DNA from: Rickettsiaceae bacterium
Lineage (GTDB): Bacteria; Pseudomonadota; Alphaproteobacteria; Rickettsiales; Rickettsiaceae
NCBI GenBank assembly: GCA_028372485.1
Contig: JAOMYS010000036.1
Location: 1-8,976 of the forward strand
DNA length: 8,976 bases
Direction: 5' to 3'
Shown here: positions 1 to 6,653 of the stretch, piece by piece
Layout: each line of letters opens with the position of its first letter
Position numbering within the stretch: position 1 is the first letter of the stretch
Translations under genes and position numbers: made by a program
Notes under the pieces: generated by a model
The model's database searches: none
What the model was told of the DNA's origin: nothing
What the model saw: only the letters and a program-made list of their open reading frames with translations

Positions 1-3000
1 ACGATAGACCATTGTCGCTCTTATATTGCATTGCTTTGTCAATATCTCGCTGAGTAATTGGAGCTTCGGCTTCCATCACTTTATTATTCTTCGGCGCTTT
101 AGCCTCATTTTCCCTTCTGGCCTCCTCCATTCTGACTTTAAATATATTTTCTGATTCCCTGAACTTTCTCTTCATCTCTGAGCGGCTTGAGCCGCCTCGA
201 TCTTTTGCTGGATTATCCCTTTGCTCCTCTTGGCCGACTTCTACTCGCTCTATCTGCTTTAATATTGATGGCTCAAATGCCTTGGCTACAGCACTAGCCC
301 CATCTTGCTTTAAAACATCATTAAAGTCTCCTTCCTTCTCTGGTCTAACGATTTCTACGAATGCACCTTTTTCCTCTAGAGCTGATTTAGCAGACTCTAT
401 GGTTTTGTCTGTAATAGAGTTCTTGCCATCATTATCAGCGGCAATTATTATTTTTTGTCCTTGTATAGGCTCGTAATTCTTGATATTGCTAATACCGAGG
501 GAGCATAGTGTTTTCATCTTAGTGTTAGTAGTGGTTTTATGTTTTTCGCTATGCATCCTCATAGCCTGCTTAACCGATAGTCCAGTCTCTAATCCTTCTG
601 CTATTATTGTGATATCTGCTTGCTTTGTATTTTCTGGGTTATTCTTATTGTCGTTGTTGTTACTATTAATGATGTTATCATCTTTTCCTGCGCCGATAGT
701 TCCAAGATCTACAAATGATCCGCTAATAGTTCCAAATGACTTCTTTGGGACGGATATATCAGCTTTACCATTTGTTTCCTTGTTTAAAGAGATGTGCTGA
801 CCTCCCGTGATGTTGCCATCTTTATCTCTACTAAACGCTACTAAGGCTGGTAAGTACTCTTTGTTTTCTCTGTCGTATATTCCAGTGGTTCTGATATCAG
901 GACTAAGACTAGCGTCTATGGATCTTGTTTTGCTTAAATAGCGATGAGCAATAGTTCTTTCTCCTATGTCTTTGCTTCTTTCGTATAACTTCTGTACATA
1001 TGCAGACTTAGCTACCGCCTGCTTTTCTTGCTCAAGTAACTCTTGTTTTGTTTTTTCCTCTATTTGCTCTTTTGATACATTATCTACCCTCAGATTGATC
1101 TTCTGCCCTGGCATCATTCCGACCATACTCCTTAAATACTCGGCGGAGTTCTTGAAGTCGCCATATCTAGCCTCTCCTGCTAGGCGGAACATGTCGCCAC
1201 CTTCTCCCCGTGCAAAGTCGTACCAAGTGCCAGCTTTCTCTCCTGCGATCTTAACAGTTAGCTTGCCGCGGTCACCGTAGCGGAGTTCATTTTTGCTTGA
1301 TAGTTTCTTGTTTGGCTCTCCGAGTAAATCTCTCGTGATTTGTTCTGCTTTAAATCTCACCCTATCTTTTAGCTCTAAATGTTCACTATCCCATAGCTCC
1401 TTTTGCGCTTGGTATAGTTCATGTTTTTTTAGATTATGACCAGAATCTGCTTTTGTGTTATAATAGTTATTACTACTGGTAGTAATATTCTTAGTCATAG
1501 GTGGAGTATTTTTGGTACTATGCGTGCTCTGCCTATGACTCAAGGATATATTATCATTACCTCGTTCTTTTGTACTTTGCTCCTTTGTACTTTGATCTTT
1601 TATATAAAGAGCAGAATGCTTCTTAATATTCTTCCACTCATTCTTTTTTAAATGGTTGTAGATATGAGTTACTGTTTTATTTCCGCTTTTATCATAAACC
1701 TCGCGTTCTGATCCAAAGCTTGCAAGTCTGTATGCAAGCTCGTTTCTGCTTTGTGATGCACGCCTGAACTCAGGATATTTCTCATGCTTACTCAGGTGAG
1801 TCTTTTTTGTCTTTAGGATATCTACCCACGAGTCCTTAGCTGCTTTTTGATACTCTCTGTATTTAACTAAATCCTCATTCTCCTTTACTTGTATTTCCTC
1901 ATCACCACTCCACCTTTTTACGTCATCCAGCGTGATCTTTGCATGAGATGCATAGATTCTAACATTATCCCAGTTGCCTCTTGCCTCTCCCGCCATTTCT
2001 TTTAAGTTGCTTTTGATTTGCTTATACTTACCAAAACTAGGATGCTTGATTAAATCATGCTTTCCAGCCCTGATATCCTTTTGCATGAAGCTCCAGAGTT
2101 TGCGCTTCTCGTCGCTTGTCTTCTGCATGGAATATACAAGTTCTAAATCTGGATTACCTTTAAAGTCATGTGCTGTCATTTTCCACCTCTCCTCTATCTT
2201 CTGATGTAGCTGGGTTTCTTCTGGGTTGTTGGTCTTGATCCCCCCAACCATGTCAGTTCCATTTAAATATTCTTTAGACGTATAGATAATTAGATTTCTC
2301 TTATGGCGAGTGAAGGCAACATAGGACTCACTAGATCCTATTTTTGCGCCCCGGGTATTTGATGCAAAGAAGTGATTATCACGCTCTACGTTTTTTCCTT
2401 GAGAGCCATTGATGGTGATTGCGTAACCAAGCTGCAGGGAGCTGTAGCTTTCTAATTCTATCTCCGTCTTTTTGTCGCCCTCTCTTTCAATTGTCAGACT
2501 ATTTGAGTCCCTATCATATGAGCTAATAACTCCAAGGCTTCCGTTATATACTTTCTCTCCAGATACCCCTTTGTTGAAGTTACTTGTAAATCTAACCCTG
2601 TCTCCTATATAGAATGTCTTTGGCTTTAAGGTATCATGTAGGAGATTATGGGCATCACTGCCTACCTCTAACCTCTCAAGCAAAGTATGAGCCTCGTTGT
2701 ATGATATTTTGTCATCCTTTATTGGAATGATATTGCCTCTAATCTCGGAGAGTTCTTTTTGCATCTCACCCGAGGAAACTACTCTACCAAGGCTGCCATC
2801 ACTGGAACTGGATGCAAATCCAGTAAGAACAGTGATACTCTTATCCTCTCCTATATTATTCTTACTTGTTTGGACTCTTTGCATCGCAATGTTCAAGTCC
2901 TCTACATCAGAGTTCTTGTATGCAATCATCATATGCTTGAATGATCCATCAACTGATATTTTAGCAGATACATCATGAACCATCATGAGCTTTGTAGAAA

Positions 3001-5131
3001 AGTCAGTCTCTCCTGTAACTAGTTGTCCCTTGGCATTATAAGACTCAATGCCTTCTTTTATCCTTCCAGATGCGAAGTGATCACTTGCCTGTATATCATC
3101 CTTATTCTTCTGGCGCATTACTTCAGTTAGTTTACTTCCCCCGTCAAAGAGAAGCCTGCTAACATCTGCCCTATCAATTGCTGATATCTGCCCTGGATCA
3201 CCTACAATAATAACTTTTGATCCTTTTTCTGAGGCTCTTTCAAATAGAGGCTTTAAAAGACCACGAGACGCCATTCCGGCTTCATCCAATATCACAACTG
3301 TTTTGTCTGTTAACTCGTATTTGGCAGCTCTGTCTCTACTGCTCTTTCCTTTTTCTATAGACCTCCATTCTTTGCTTAGTTTAGATAGGGTAAATCCAGC
3401 ATCCATATTCTTCCCAATCGAGTCATTAAGCTCACCAACGGCAGCTCCTTGGAATGATGTACCAATGACCCTATAGCCTTCTTTCTTATAGAACTCAGCA
3501 ACGGAGCGAAGTGTCGTAGTCTTGCCCGTTCCCGCCTTTCCAATTAATGATCCGTATGCTTTGTCCGCTACCAAGGATATCGCAGCCTCTTTTTGCTCCT
3601 TGGAGAAGTTGTAACCCTGCTCTTCCTCTTGTTTTGAGATAATACTCCCTACTCTATCTGACCTAGTTCTTCCCTTGTATCCCATCAATCTATCAGAGAA
3701 CAAAATAACACTCAGGATCGAGCCAAACTCCTTCTCCGCTAGCTTAGACTTTGCCTCTATTATCTTCTCCTCGAAAACAAGATCAGAGTTTGCAATATAG
3801 GAGTCTTTTCCTTTAAAGGATTCTCCTAGATTCTCAAGGTTAAATACTGACGCCAAACCCTTATCAAGTTCCTTCGCCCCAAAGGCTTTAGCGAGCGATG
3901 TAAGCGTATCTCCAGCTCGAAGGTTCTTTGGTAAGTCGCTGCCTAAGAAGTCAGACCTATCATTCCAAGAGATAACGCTGGATGATGTCATTGCCTCTAA
4001 GAACTCTTCCTTCATTCCAACCTTAGACATTAGCCACTTGTAACCTCCAGAGTCTTTGAAGATTTCATCTGCTAGCTTTAGCCTTTCTGCTTTTAGTTCT
4101 TTTAGCTCTTGCTTATCATCATTAGTCAGAGATTCTTTGTCTTGAAGAGCAATCTCCCTAACCTCTTTGGCAACCTCTAAGAACCCACCAAACTTAGAAG
4201 CTCTATCTATCAGGATTTCTGCATTGTCTTTGGTTATCAATTCCTCTAGCACGTGCCATGTTTGAGCATCCCCGCCAAAACGCTCCTTTGCACTCTTCTT
4301 TAATTCATCAATATTAAATACAGTCTTATCATCTATCAGAACTTTTATTAATTCCTCTGGGTCTTTTAAAAGGCTGGATGTATTTGCAGATAATATCTCT
4401 CTGTTCTCTAGGACTATTCTGGAGTTATCACCAAGCTCCGATGCATGCCATCCACGATGTTTTGTTGGCTCAATATCGATGCCACGGCTTAAGTATGATC
4501 TATGATCTACCCTAAAGTCATACCCCTTCTCTTGTGCATAATCATTTGTCGTATCTGCGATCGAATGACGCATCTCCTTTACCATGCCCCTAGAAAAACG
4601 ATACTTGGATTTGCTAAACTCGCCACCCTCCACCTGTCTAAAGTTAGAGCTAAAGTGAACATGAGGATTACCTTCTTTATCGTGAAGTGCGTATTGTACT
4701 ATTAAGTTTTTAGATCCAAATAACTCCCATGCTAACCTATCTGCAAGCTCTATGTTCTCCCCCAGAGAGAGTTCTTTTGGCAGAGATACTTCCCAAGTAG
4801 ATGCAGTAGACGCTTCATTTAAAAACCTCTCTTTTGCAATTAAACTCCTTGCTTGTTTTTCAGGGTCTTTGTAATTACCGTATCTAGTTTCTGCTATTTT
4901 ATCTTCGCATTTCTCTACAGCATTCCAGAGCTTCTCCGTGCTATTTAAATGCTTCATGCCCTCAGGTAGCATTATATTCTTATACGCTACATCTCCCTTT
5001 TTTCTGTAGTCAAAGCTCATACCAGTGCGATCATCGGTTGCTTTTTCTCCGCAAATATACGCAGCGTAAGACATGGCACATCTTGCGCCTGATCTTGAGA
5101 TTACTTTTGCATTTGCGTGATATGTTGCCAT
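1..5131 (-). CDS. traA: Ti-type conjugative relaxase TraA (relaxase-helicase-primase fusion), 3' end cut by window
   Basis: TraA nicks one DNA strand at oriT, stays joined to its 5' end and unwinds DNA for transfer to a recipient. The ATG at 5131 opens 1710 codons without a stop. The N-terminus has the MobA/MobL pattern: a Tyr-rich stretch with Tyr22 and Tyr25 (Tyr25 is the likelier catalytic residue by position), then His150 and the metal-binding pair His157/His159 in GNPHVHF. A RecD/TraI-like helicase follows: Walker A GKAGTGKT (531-538), DEAG (616-619), GDPGQ (644-648), a GSQGK motif (909-913) and AFTRH (939-943). After a Ser/Thr/Asn-rich linker (about 1175-1235) comes GTWYDFARGEGGD (1301-1313), typical of plasmid primase-like regions. 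A Toprim-like part has EGLE (1512-1515) and DND (1566-1568). Ti TraA proteins are shorter and, as far as I recall, lack the Toprim part. The gene diverges from traC/traD across oriT. Relaxase identity is secure; primase activity is inferred. Confidence 0.95.
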   Translation of the reverse strand, partial: MATYHANAKVISRSGARCAMSYAAYICGEKATDDRTGMSFDYRKKGDVAYKNIMLPEGMKHLNSTEKLWNAVEKCEDKIAETRYGNYKDPEKQARSLIAKERFLNEASTASTWEVSLPKELSLGENIELADRLAWELFGSKNLIVQYALHDKEGNPHVHFSSNFRQVEGGEFSKSKYRFSRGMVKEMRHSIADTTNDYAQEKGYDFRVDHRSYLSRGIDIEPTKHRGWHASELGDNSRIVLENREILSANTSSLLKDPEELIKVLIDDKTVFNIDELKKSAKERFGGDAQTWHVLEELITKDNAEILIDRASKFGGFLEVAKEVREIALQDKESLTNDDKQELKELKAERLKLADEIFKDSGGYKWLMSKVGMKEEFLEAMTSSSVISWNDRSDFLGSDLPKNLRAGDTLTSLAKAFGAKELDKGLASVFNLENLGESFKGKDSYIANSDLVFEEKIIEAKSKLAEKEFGSILSVILFSDRLMGYKGRTRSDRVGSIISKQEEEQGYNFSKEQKEAAISLVADKAYGSLIGKAGTGKTTTLRSVAEFYKKEGYRVIGTSFQGAAVGELNDSIGKNMDAGFTLSKLSKEWRSIEKGKSSRDRAAKYELTDKTVVILDEAGMASRGLLKPLFERASEKGSKVIIVGDPGQISAIDRADVSRLLFDGGSKLTEVMRQKNKDDIQASDHFASGRIKEGIESYNAKGQLVTGETDFSTKLMMVHDVSAKISVDGSFKHMMIAYKNSDVEDLNIAMQRVQTSKNNIGEDKSITVLTGFASSSSDGSLGRVVSSGEMQKELSEIRGNIIPIKDDKISYNEAHTLLERLEVGSDAHNLLHDTLKPKTFYIGDRVRFTSNFNKGVSGEKVYNGSLGVISSYDRDSNSLTIEREGDKKTEIELESYSSLQLGYAITINGSQGKNVERDNHFFASNTRGAKIGSSESYVAFTRHKRNLIIYTSKEYLNGTDMVGGIKTNNPEETQLHQKIEERWKMTAHDFKGNPDLELVYSMQKTSDEKRKLWSFMQKDIRAGKHDLIKHPSFGKYKQIKSNLKEMAGEARGNWDNVRIYASHAKITLDDVKRWSGDEEIQVKENEDLVKYREYQKAAKDSWVDILKTKKTHLSKHEKYPEFRRASQSRNELAYRLASFGSEREVYDKSGNKTVTHIYNHLKKNEWKNIKKHSALYIKDQSTKEQSTKERGNDNISLSHRQSTHSTKNTPPMTKNITTSSNNYYNTKADSGHNLKKHELYQAQKELWDSEHLELKDRVRFKAEQITRDLLGEPNKKLSSKNELRYGDRGKLTVKIAGEKAGTWYDFARGEGGDMFRLAGEARYGDFKNSAEYLRSMVGMMPGQKINLRVDNVSKEQIEEKTKQELLEQEKQAVAKSAYVQKLYERSKDIGERTIAHRYLSKTRSIDASLSPDIRTTGIYDRENKEYLPALVAFSRDKDGNITGGQHISLNKETNGKADISVPKKSFGTISGSFVDLGTIGAGKDDNIINSNNNDNKNNPENTKQADITIIAEGLETGLSVKQAMRMHSEKHKTTTNTKMKTLCSLGISNIKNYEPIQGQKIIIAADNDGKNSITDKTIESAKSALEEKGAFVEIVRPEKEGDFNDVLKQDGASAVAKAFEPSILKQIERVEVGQEEQRDNPAKDRGGSSRSEMKRKFRESENIFKVRMEEARRENEAKAPKNNKVMEAEAPITQRDIDKAMQYKSDNGLS
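1468..1540. repeat. Two neighbouring inverted repeats inside the TraA linker
   Basis: The first repeat has 9-bp perfect arms around a 2-base centre (1468-1476 / 1479-1487). The second has 9-bp perfect arms, 1493-1501 and 1532-1540, separated by 30 bases. Both lie in the part of traA coding for the low-complexity Ser/Thr/Asn linker and do not break the frame. Just beyond, at 1566-1594, a 15-base unit is repeated and gives QSTKE twice. They may be chance structure in a low-complexity linker or the remains of an in-frame palindromic insertion. Confidence 0.5.
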
Positions 5132-5169
5132 TTAAAACTAGAACCTAATGCACTTTTTGTTGCTTAACC

Positions 5170-5207
5170 ATGCTCTTTTGTTACGAATCTTTATCCAGTA
5201 AGAGCAT
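5170..5207. repeat. Inverted repeat in the traA leader
   Basis: ATGCTCTT (5170-5177) is matched by AAGAGCAT (5200-5207) with a 22-base spacer. It falls between the predicted traA promoter and the traA start, so it would lie in the traA 5' untranslated RNA. It could be a leader stem-loop or a binding site for a relaxosome accessory protein. No function can be read from it. Confidence 0.45.
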
Positions 5208-5227
5208 TTTACTTATGTTAGCTACGT

Positions 5228-5256
5228 AGTATAGCTGTCTGCAAGACCGTACGCAA
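5228..5256 (-). promoter_or_regulatory. Predicted sigma70-like promoter of traA, overlapping oriT
   Basis: On the minus strand, TTGCGT (5256-5251) is followed after 17 bases by TATACT (5233-5228), a fair match to the -35 and -10 consensus. It reads toward traA and implies a leader of roughly 90 bases. The -35 box lies within the left arm of the oriT inverted repeat, so relaxosome binding there should block transcription. Autoregulation by mobilization proteins at oriT is known for RSF1010-type systems; here it is inferred from the overlap. Confidence 0.45.
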
Positions 5257-5288
5257 CTTTTTTAAAAGTTGCATAAGTGCGCATTCAG
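5253..5288 (+). other. oriT: Candidate origin of transfer (oriT), MobQ / RSF1010-Ti type
   Basis: A 9-bp perfect inverted repeat, GCAACTTTT (5253-5261) and AAAAGTTGC (5264-5272), is followed after one base by TAAGTGCGC (5274-5282). This matches the layout of the RSF1010/R1162 oriT, where an inverted repeat is followed by TAAGTGCG then CCCT, with the nick after TAAGTGCG. The predicted nick is therefore between 5281 and 5282 on the plus strand. The bases after the nick differ from RSF1010 (CATT rather than CCCT). It sits 150 bases from the start of a MobQ-type relaxase and between divergent traA and traC/traD, as in Ti plasmids. In this orientation the plus-strand cluster enters the recipient first and traA last. 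Confidence 0.82.
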
Positions 5289-5305
5289 AAAAAAGAGATT
5301 TCTTC

Positions 5306-5407
5306 ATGACTATTGTGCTTACGCTATTTTTTATTGTTTTTTACAGCTTTGTTACCACTTTTTACTTCAATAGCAAGAAGAGTTGTGCTATTCTTTTAAT
5401 CAGTTAA
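5306..5407 (+). CDS. Possible 33-residue membrane peptide
   Basis: An ATG at 5306 opens 33 codons ending in TAA at 5405-5407. The peptide begins MTIVLTLFFIVFYSFV and is almost wholly hydrophobic up to residue 21. NSKKS follows, then a second short hydrophobic end. A weak AGAG stands 8 bases before the start. The stop touches the left arm of the strong hairpin at 5407-5441, as a gene followed by a terminator would. Against it, T-rich sequence yields hydrophobic peptides by chance, and the ORF overlaps an inverted repeat in a region likely kept for oriT function. No family is recognised. Confidence 0.22.
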   Translation: MTIVLTLFFIVFYSFVTTFYFNSKKSCAILLIS

Positions 5408-5441
5408 GCAATGTTTTTCTTGGGGCAAGAAAAACATTGCT
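5407..5441. repeat. Very strong 16-bp-arm hairpin upstream of the traC-like gene
   Basis: Positions 5407-5422 and 5426-5441 are perfect reverse complements with a 3-base GGG loop. It is the strongest secondary structure I saw in the window. It lies 38 bases before the traC-like start and about 125 bases into the predicted leading strand. No U-tract follows on either strand, so it is not a standard intrinsic terminator. It could be a terminator-like or attenuator structure, an operator, or a single-strand structure used for priming on transferred DNA. Confidence 0.75.
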
Positions 5442-5478
5442 GGTATGCAAATGCAAAAAAGAAAAGCGAGATTAGGCA

Positions 5479-5760
5479 GTGTCAGTGGATAAAAAAATAG
5501 AGCAGCTTTTAGAGAAAAAAAAGAAGATAGATAATGAGATCGAAGAACTAAAACTTAAGAACACAGAAAGCTTAACTAAGGCACTTGTTAAAGTTGCAGA
5601 TATTGAAAAACTAGATACTGCTTTGATCTTGGGAGCTGTTTTAAAGGCGGTAGAAAATATCTCGGATGATGAAAAAGAGGTATTAGCAAAGGTGGGGAAA
5701 ACCTTTCTCGGGAGATATAAGATTTCATCCCCTAAAAAAGCTAGAACAAACAAGAAATAG
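5479..5760 (+). CDS. Small coiled-coil protein, TraC-like relaxosome accessory protein
   Basis: This 93-residue protein has a charged coiled-coil N-terminus (about residues 4-30, rich in Lys/Glu), a helical middle with ALVKVADIEKLDTALILGAVLKAV, and a short basic tail SPKKARTNKK. Ti TraC proteins are similar small proteins: a charged helix, then a hydrophobic helix and an acidic part, ending near F-x-GR. Here the matching end is KTFLGRY. Location supports TraC: it is the first plus-strand gene beyond oriT and is followed by a TraD-like gene, as in the Ti traCD operon. An in-frame stop at 5473-5475 excludes upstream starts, and no ATG occurs early, so it starts at GTG 5479 or GTG 5485. AGG at 5474-5476 fits GTG 5485 better, giving 91 residues. 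Sequence similarity to TraC is weak, so the name rests largely on context. Confidence 0.68.
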   Translation: MSVDKKIEQLLEKKKKIDNEIEELKLKNTESLTKALVKVADIEKLDTALILGAVLKAVENISDDEKEVLAKVGKTFLGRYKISSPKKARTNKK

Positions 5761-5803
5761 AACAACTAAAGCTATTAGTATACTCGAGGCAAAGCAGAAA
5801 AAG

Positions 5804-6046
5804 ATGCAAAACGATATTAGAAAAAGTCATACTAGAACTAAAATACAGCTTGGTGGATTACTCTTAAAATCGGGATTAACTGAATTACTTGATATAGATC
5901 AAGGTGATGATTTGCAACTAGACTTTGAGAAAAAAGATAAGGCTTATATCTTGCTTGGTATTTTAGCTGATAGCTATAGTGGCGTTAAAGATGATACTTC
6001 CTTTGCGCATTTTTTGAGTAAGGGGAAGATGGTTGCGGGTGATTAA
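5804..6046 (+). CDS. traD: Conjugal transfer protein TraD (Ti type)
   Basis: The 80-residue product matches the small Ti-type TraD family (about 70 residues), not the large F-type TraD coupling ATPase. The family core is seen at residues 10-25, where RTKIQLGGLLLKSGL follows a basic stretch. A second conserved patch, KAYILLGILAD, lies at about 46-56. TraD is encoded beside TraC and TraA in Ti plasmids and is thought to help the relaxosome; its exact role is unsettled. The gene follows the traC-like gene by 43 bases. The ATG at 5804 has GAGG 14 bases upstream, rather far. The frame stays open upstream into the end of the previous gene and would add a coiled-coil-like segment (SILEAKQKK), but no ATG, GTG or TTG lies there, so ATG 5804 is kept. 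Confidence 0.82.
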   Translation: MQNDIRKSHTRTKIQLGGLLLKSGLTELLDIDQGDDLQLDFEKKDKAYILLGILADSYSGVKDDTSFAHFLSKGKMVAGD

Positions 6047-6071
6047 AGCTAGGAAAAATAAAAACAAAAAT

Positions 6072-6077
6072 GAGAGG
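6072..6077 (+). promoter_or_regulatory. Ribosome binding site fixing the HU-like gene start
   Basis: GAGAGG at 6072-6077 stands 6 bases before ATG 6084, the best Shine-Dalgarno site in the cluster. It favours ATG 6084 over an in-frame TTG at 6033, which would add a Lys/Asn-rich extension overlapping the traD stop. The shorter start also aligns residue by residue with the canonical HU encoded at 7536. Confidence 0.7.
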
Positions 6078-6083
6078 ATCAAA

Positions 6084-6356
6084 ATGAACAAATTTGATTT
6101 TATAGAGTATTCCGCAAATAGATATGGAATTGACTTTTCTACAGCCGAAACTTTCGTTGATATGTTTTCAAGCTGCCTGTCTGAATTACTAGATGCTGGG
6201 CAGTCTGTAGAGATTGATGGTGTTGGTGAGTTTGAGAAATTACCACTATTTCCAGATGGGGTAAATCATAACAACAATCTTGCGCTTGCAAAAATAGCAA
6301 AGAAGAAGCTTGTGAGTTTTAAAGCTAGCGAGTGTTTGACTAAAAATGTTGTATAA
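6084..6356 (+). CDS. Divergent HU/IHF-like DNA-binding protein
   Basis: From ATG 6084 the product has 90 residues, the usual HU size. The first half is HU-like: two helices and then VEIDGVGEF, whose GVGEF (46-50) falls at the same residue numbers as GFGNF in the HU encoded at 7536. The end (VSFKASECLTKNV) also aligns with FKAGQGLKDVV. The DNA-clasping arm is not conserved. Where HU has RPGRNPKTGE, this protein has FPDGVNHNNN, without the Arg-Asn-Pro tip that intercalates DNA. It may bind DNA without sharp bending, pair with the canonical HU as a heterodimer, or act as a specialised IHF-like relaxosome factor. It follows traD by 37 bases. HU fold fairly sure; function inferred. Confidence 0.78.
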   Translation: MNKFDFIEYSANRYGIDFSTAETFVDMFSSCLSELLDAGQSVEIDGVGEFEKLPLFPDGVNHNNNLALAKIAKKKLVSFKASECLTKNVV

Positions 6357-6383
6357 CACTTTGGCAAATTACAGTATTTAAGA

Positions 6384-6596
6384 ATGGCGTTATGTTTTAA
6401 AAAAGATGAGAGATTTTATCATGTTTACCTACAAGGCAATTTCTTTGGAGGGACTACGGTGATATGCAGCTGGGGAGTATTTGATGGCAACAGGGGTGGT
6501 TATAAATATATTTTCTGCGATAATCAGTATCAAGTAGATGATGAACTGAAAAAGATTACAAAGCTCAGGATATCCAGAGGATATACCTCTTATTAA
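6384..6596 (+). CDS. Small WGR-domain-like protein
   Basis: The 70-residue product is about the size of a single WGR domain. It has the expected pattern: YHVYLQGNFFGG (12-23), the core WG at 30-31 followed by a Gly-rich turn (GNRGG, 35-39), an aromatic strand (YKYIF), a helix (about 48-61) and the terminal GY at 66-67. WGR domains bind DNA, and in PARP-type proteins contact DNA near breaks or 5' phosphates; stand-alone bacterial versions are mostly uncharacterised. The signature Arg is replaced by Val (WGV), and the only Arg nearby is Arg37 in the turn. No clear ribosome binding site precedes ATG 6384, 27 bases after the HU-like gene. The fold call rests on motif spacing alone. Confidence 0.6.
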   Translation: MALCFKKDERFYHVYLQGNFFGGTTVICSWGVFDGNRGGYKYIFCDNQYQVDDELKKITKLRISRGYTSY

Positions 6597-6653
6597 ATAA
6601 TATGTTATAATTAAATATAGTTTAGATCGTGTCACCTAAATAAAGTTATATTT

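Larger units (their letters stand above)
5132..5478. other. Divergent traA / traC intergenic region carrying oriT
   Basis: This 347-base stretch separates the minus-strand traA from the plus-strand small-gene cluster. From left to right it holds the traA leader with an 8-bp inverted repeat (5170-5177 / 5200-5207) and a minus-strand promoter (5228-5256). The oriT repeat and nic-like core (5253-5282) come next, then a possible 33-residue ORF (5306-5407). A 7-bp inverted repeat, AATAGCA 5369-5375 / TGCTATT 5386-5392, lies inside that ORF, and a 16-bp-arm hairpin (5407-5441) ends the series. I found no convincing plus-strand promoter. In Ti plasmids oriT likewise lies between divergent traA and traC, which supports reading this as the transfer origin region. 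Confidence 0.8.

Noticed and set aside
3830..3913. LysM-like stretch in TraA (GDTLTSLAKAFG, from residue 407)
   Set aside because: The resemblance is short, and a peptidoglycan-binding domain makes little sense inside a cytoplasmic relaxase-helicase; it is probably a chance match or a different fold.
282..4705. Several plus-strand ORFs of 60-106 codons between 282 and 4705 (for example 480-800 and 966-1280)
   Set aside because: All lie opposite the uninterrupted traA frame, encode Ser/Leu/Cys/Phe-rich peptides typical of antisense translation, and show no family motif.
5407..5441. Calling the 16-bp hairpin an intrinsic terminator
   Set aside because: Neither strand has a T-tract directly after the stem, so it is listed as a hairpin repeat with open function.
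6033..6083. N-terminal extension of the HU-like protein from TTG 6033
   Set aside because: It adds a Lys/Asn-rich stretch overlapping the traD stop, while ATG 6084 has an excellent ribosome binding site and aligns in register with the canonical HU.
6601..6621. TATAAT-like box (6606-6611) upstream of the tandem-HTH gene
   Set aside because: No reasonable -35 hexamer lies 16-18 bases upstream, and TATAAT-like words are common in AT-rich spacers.
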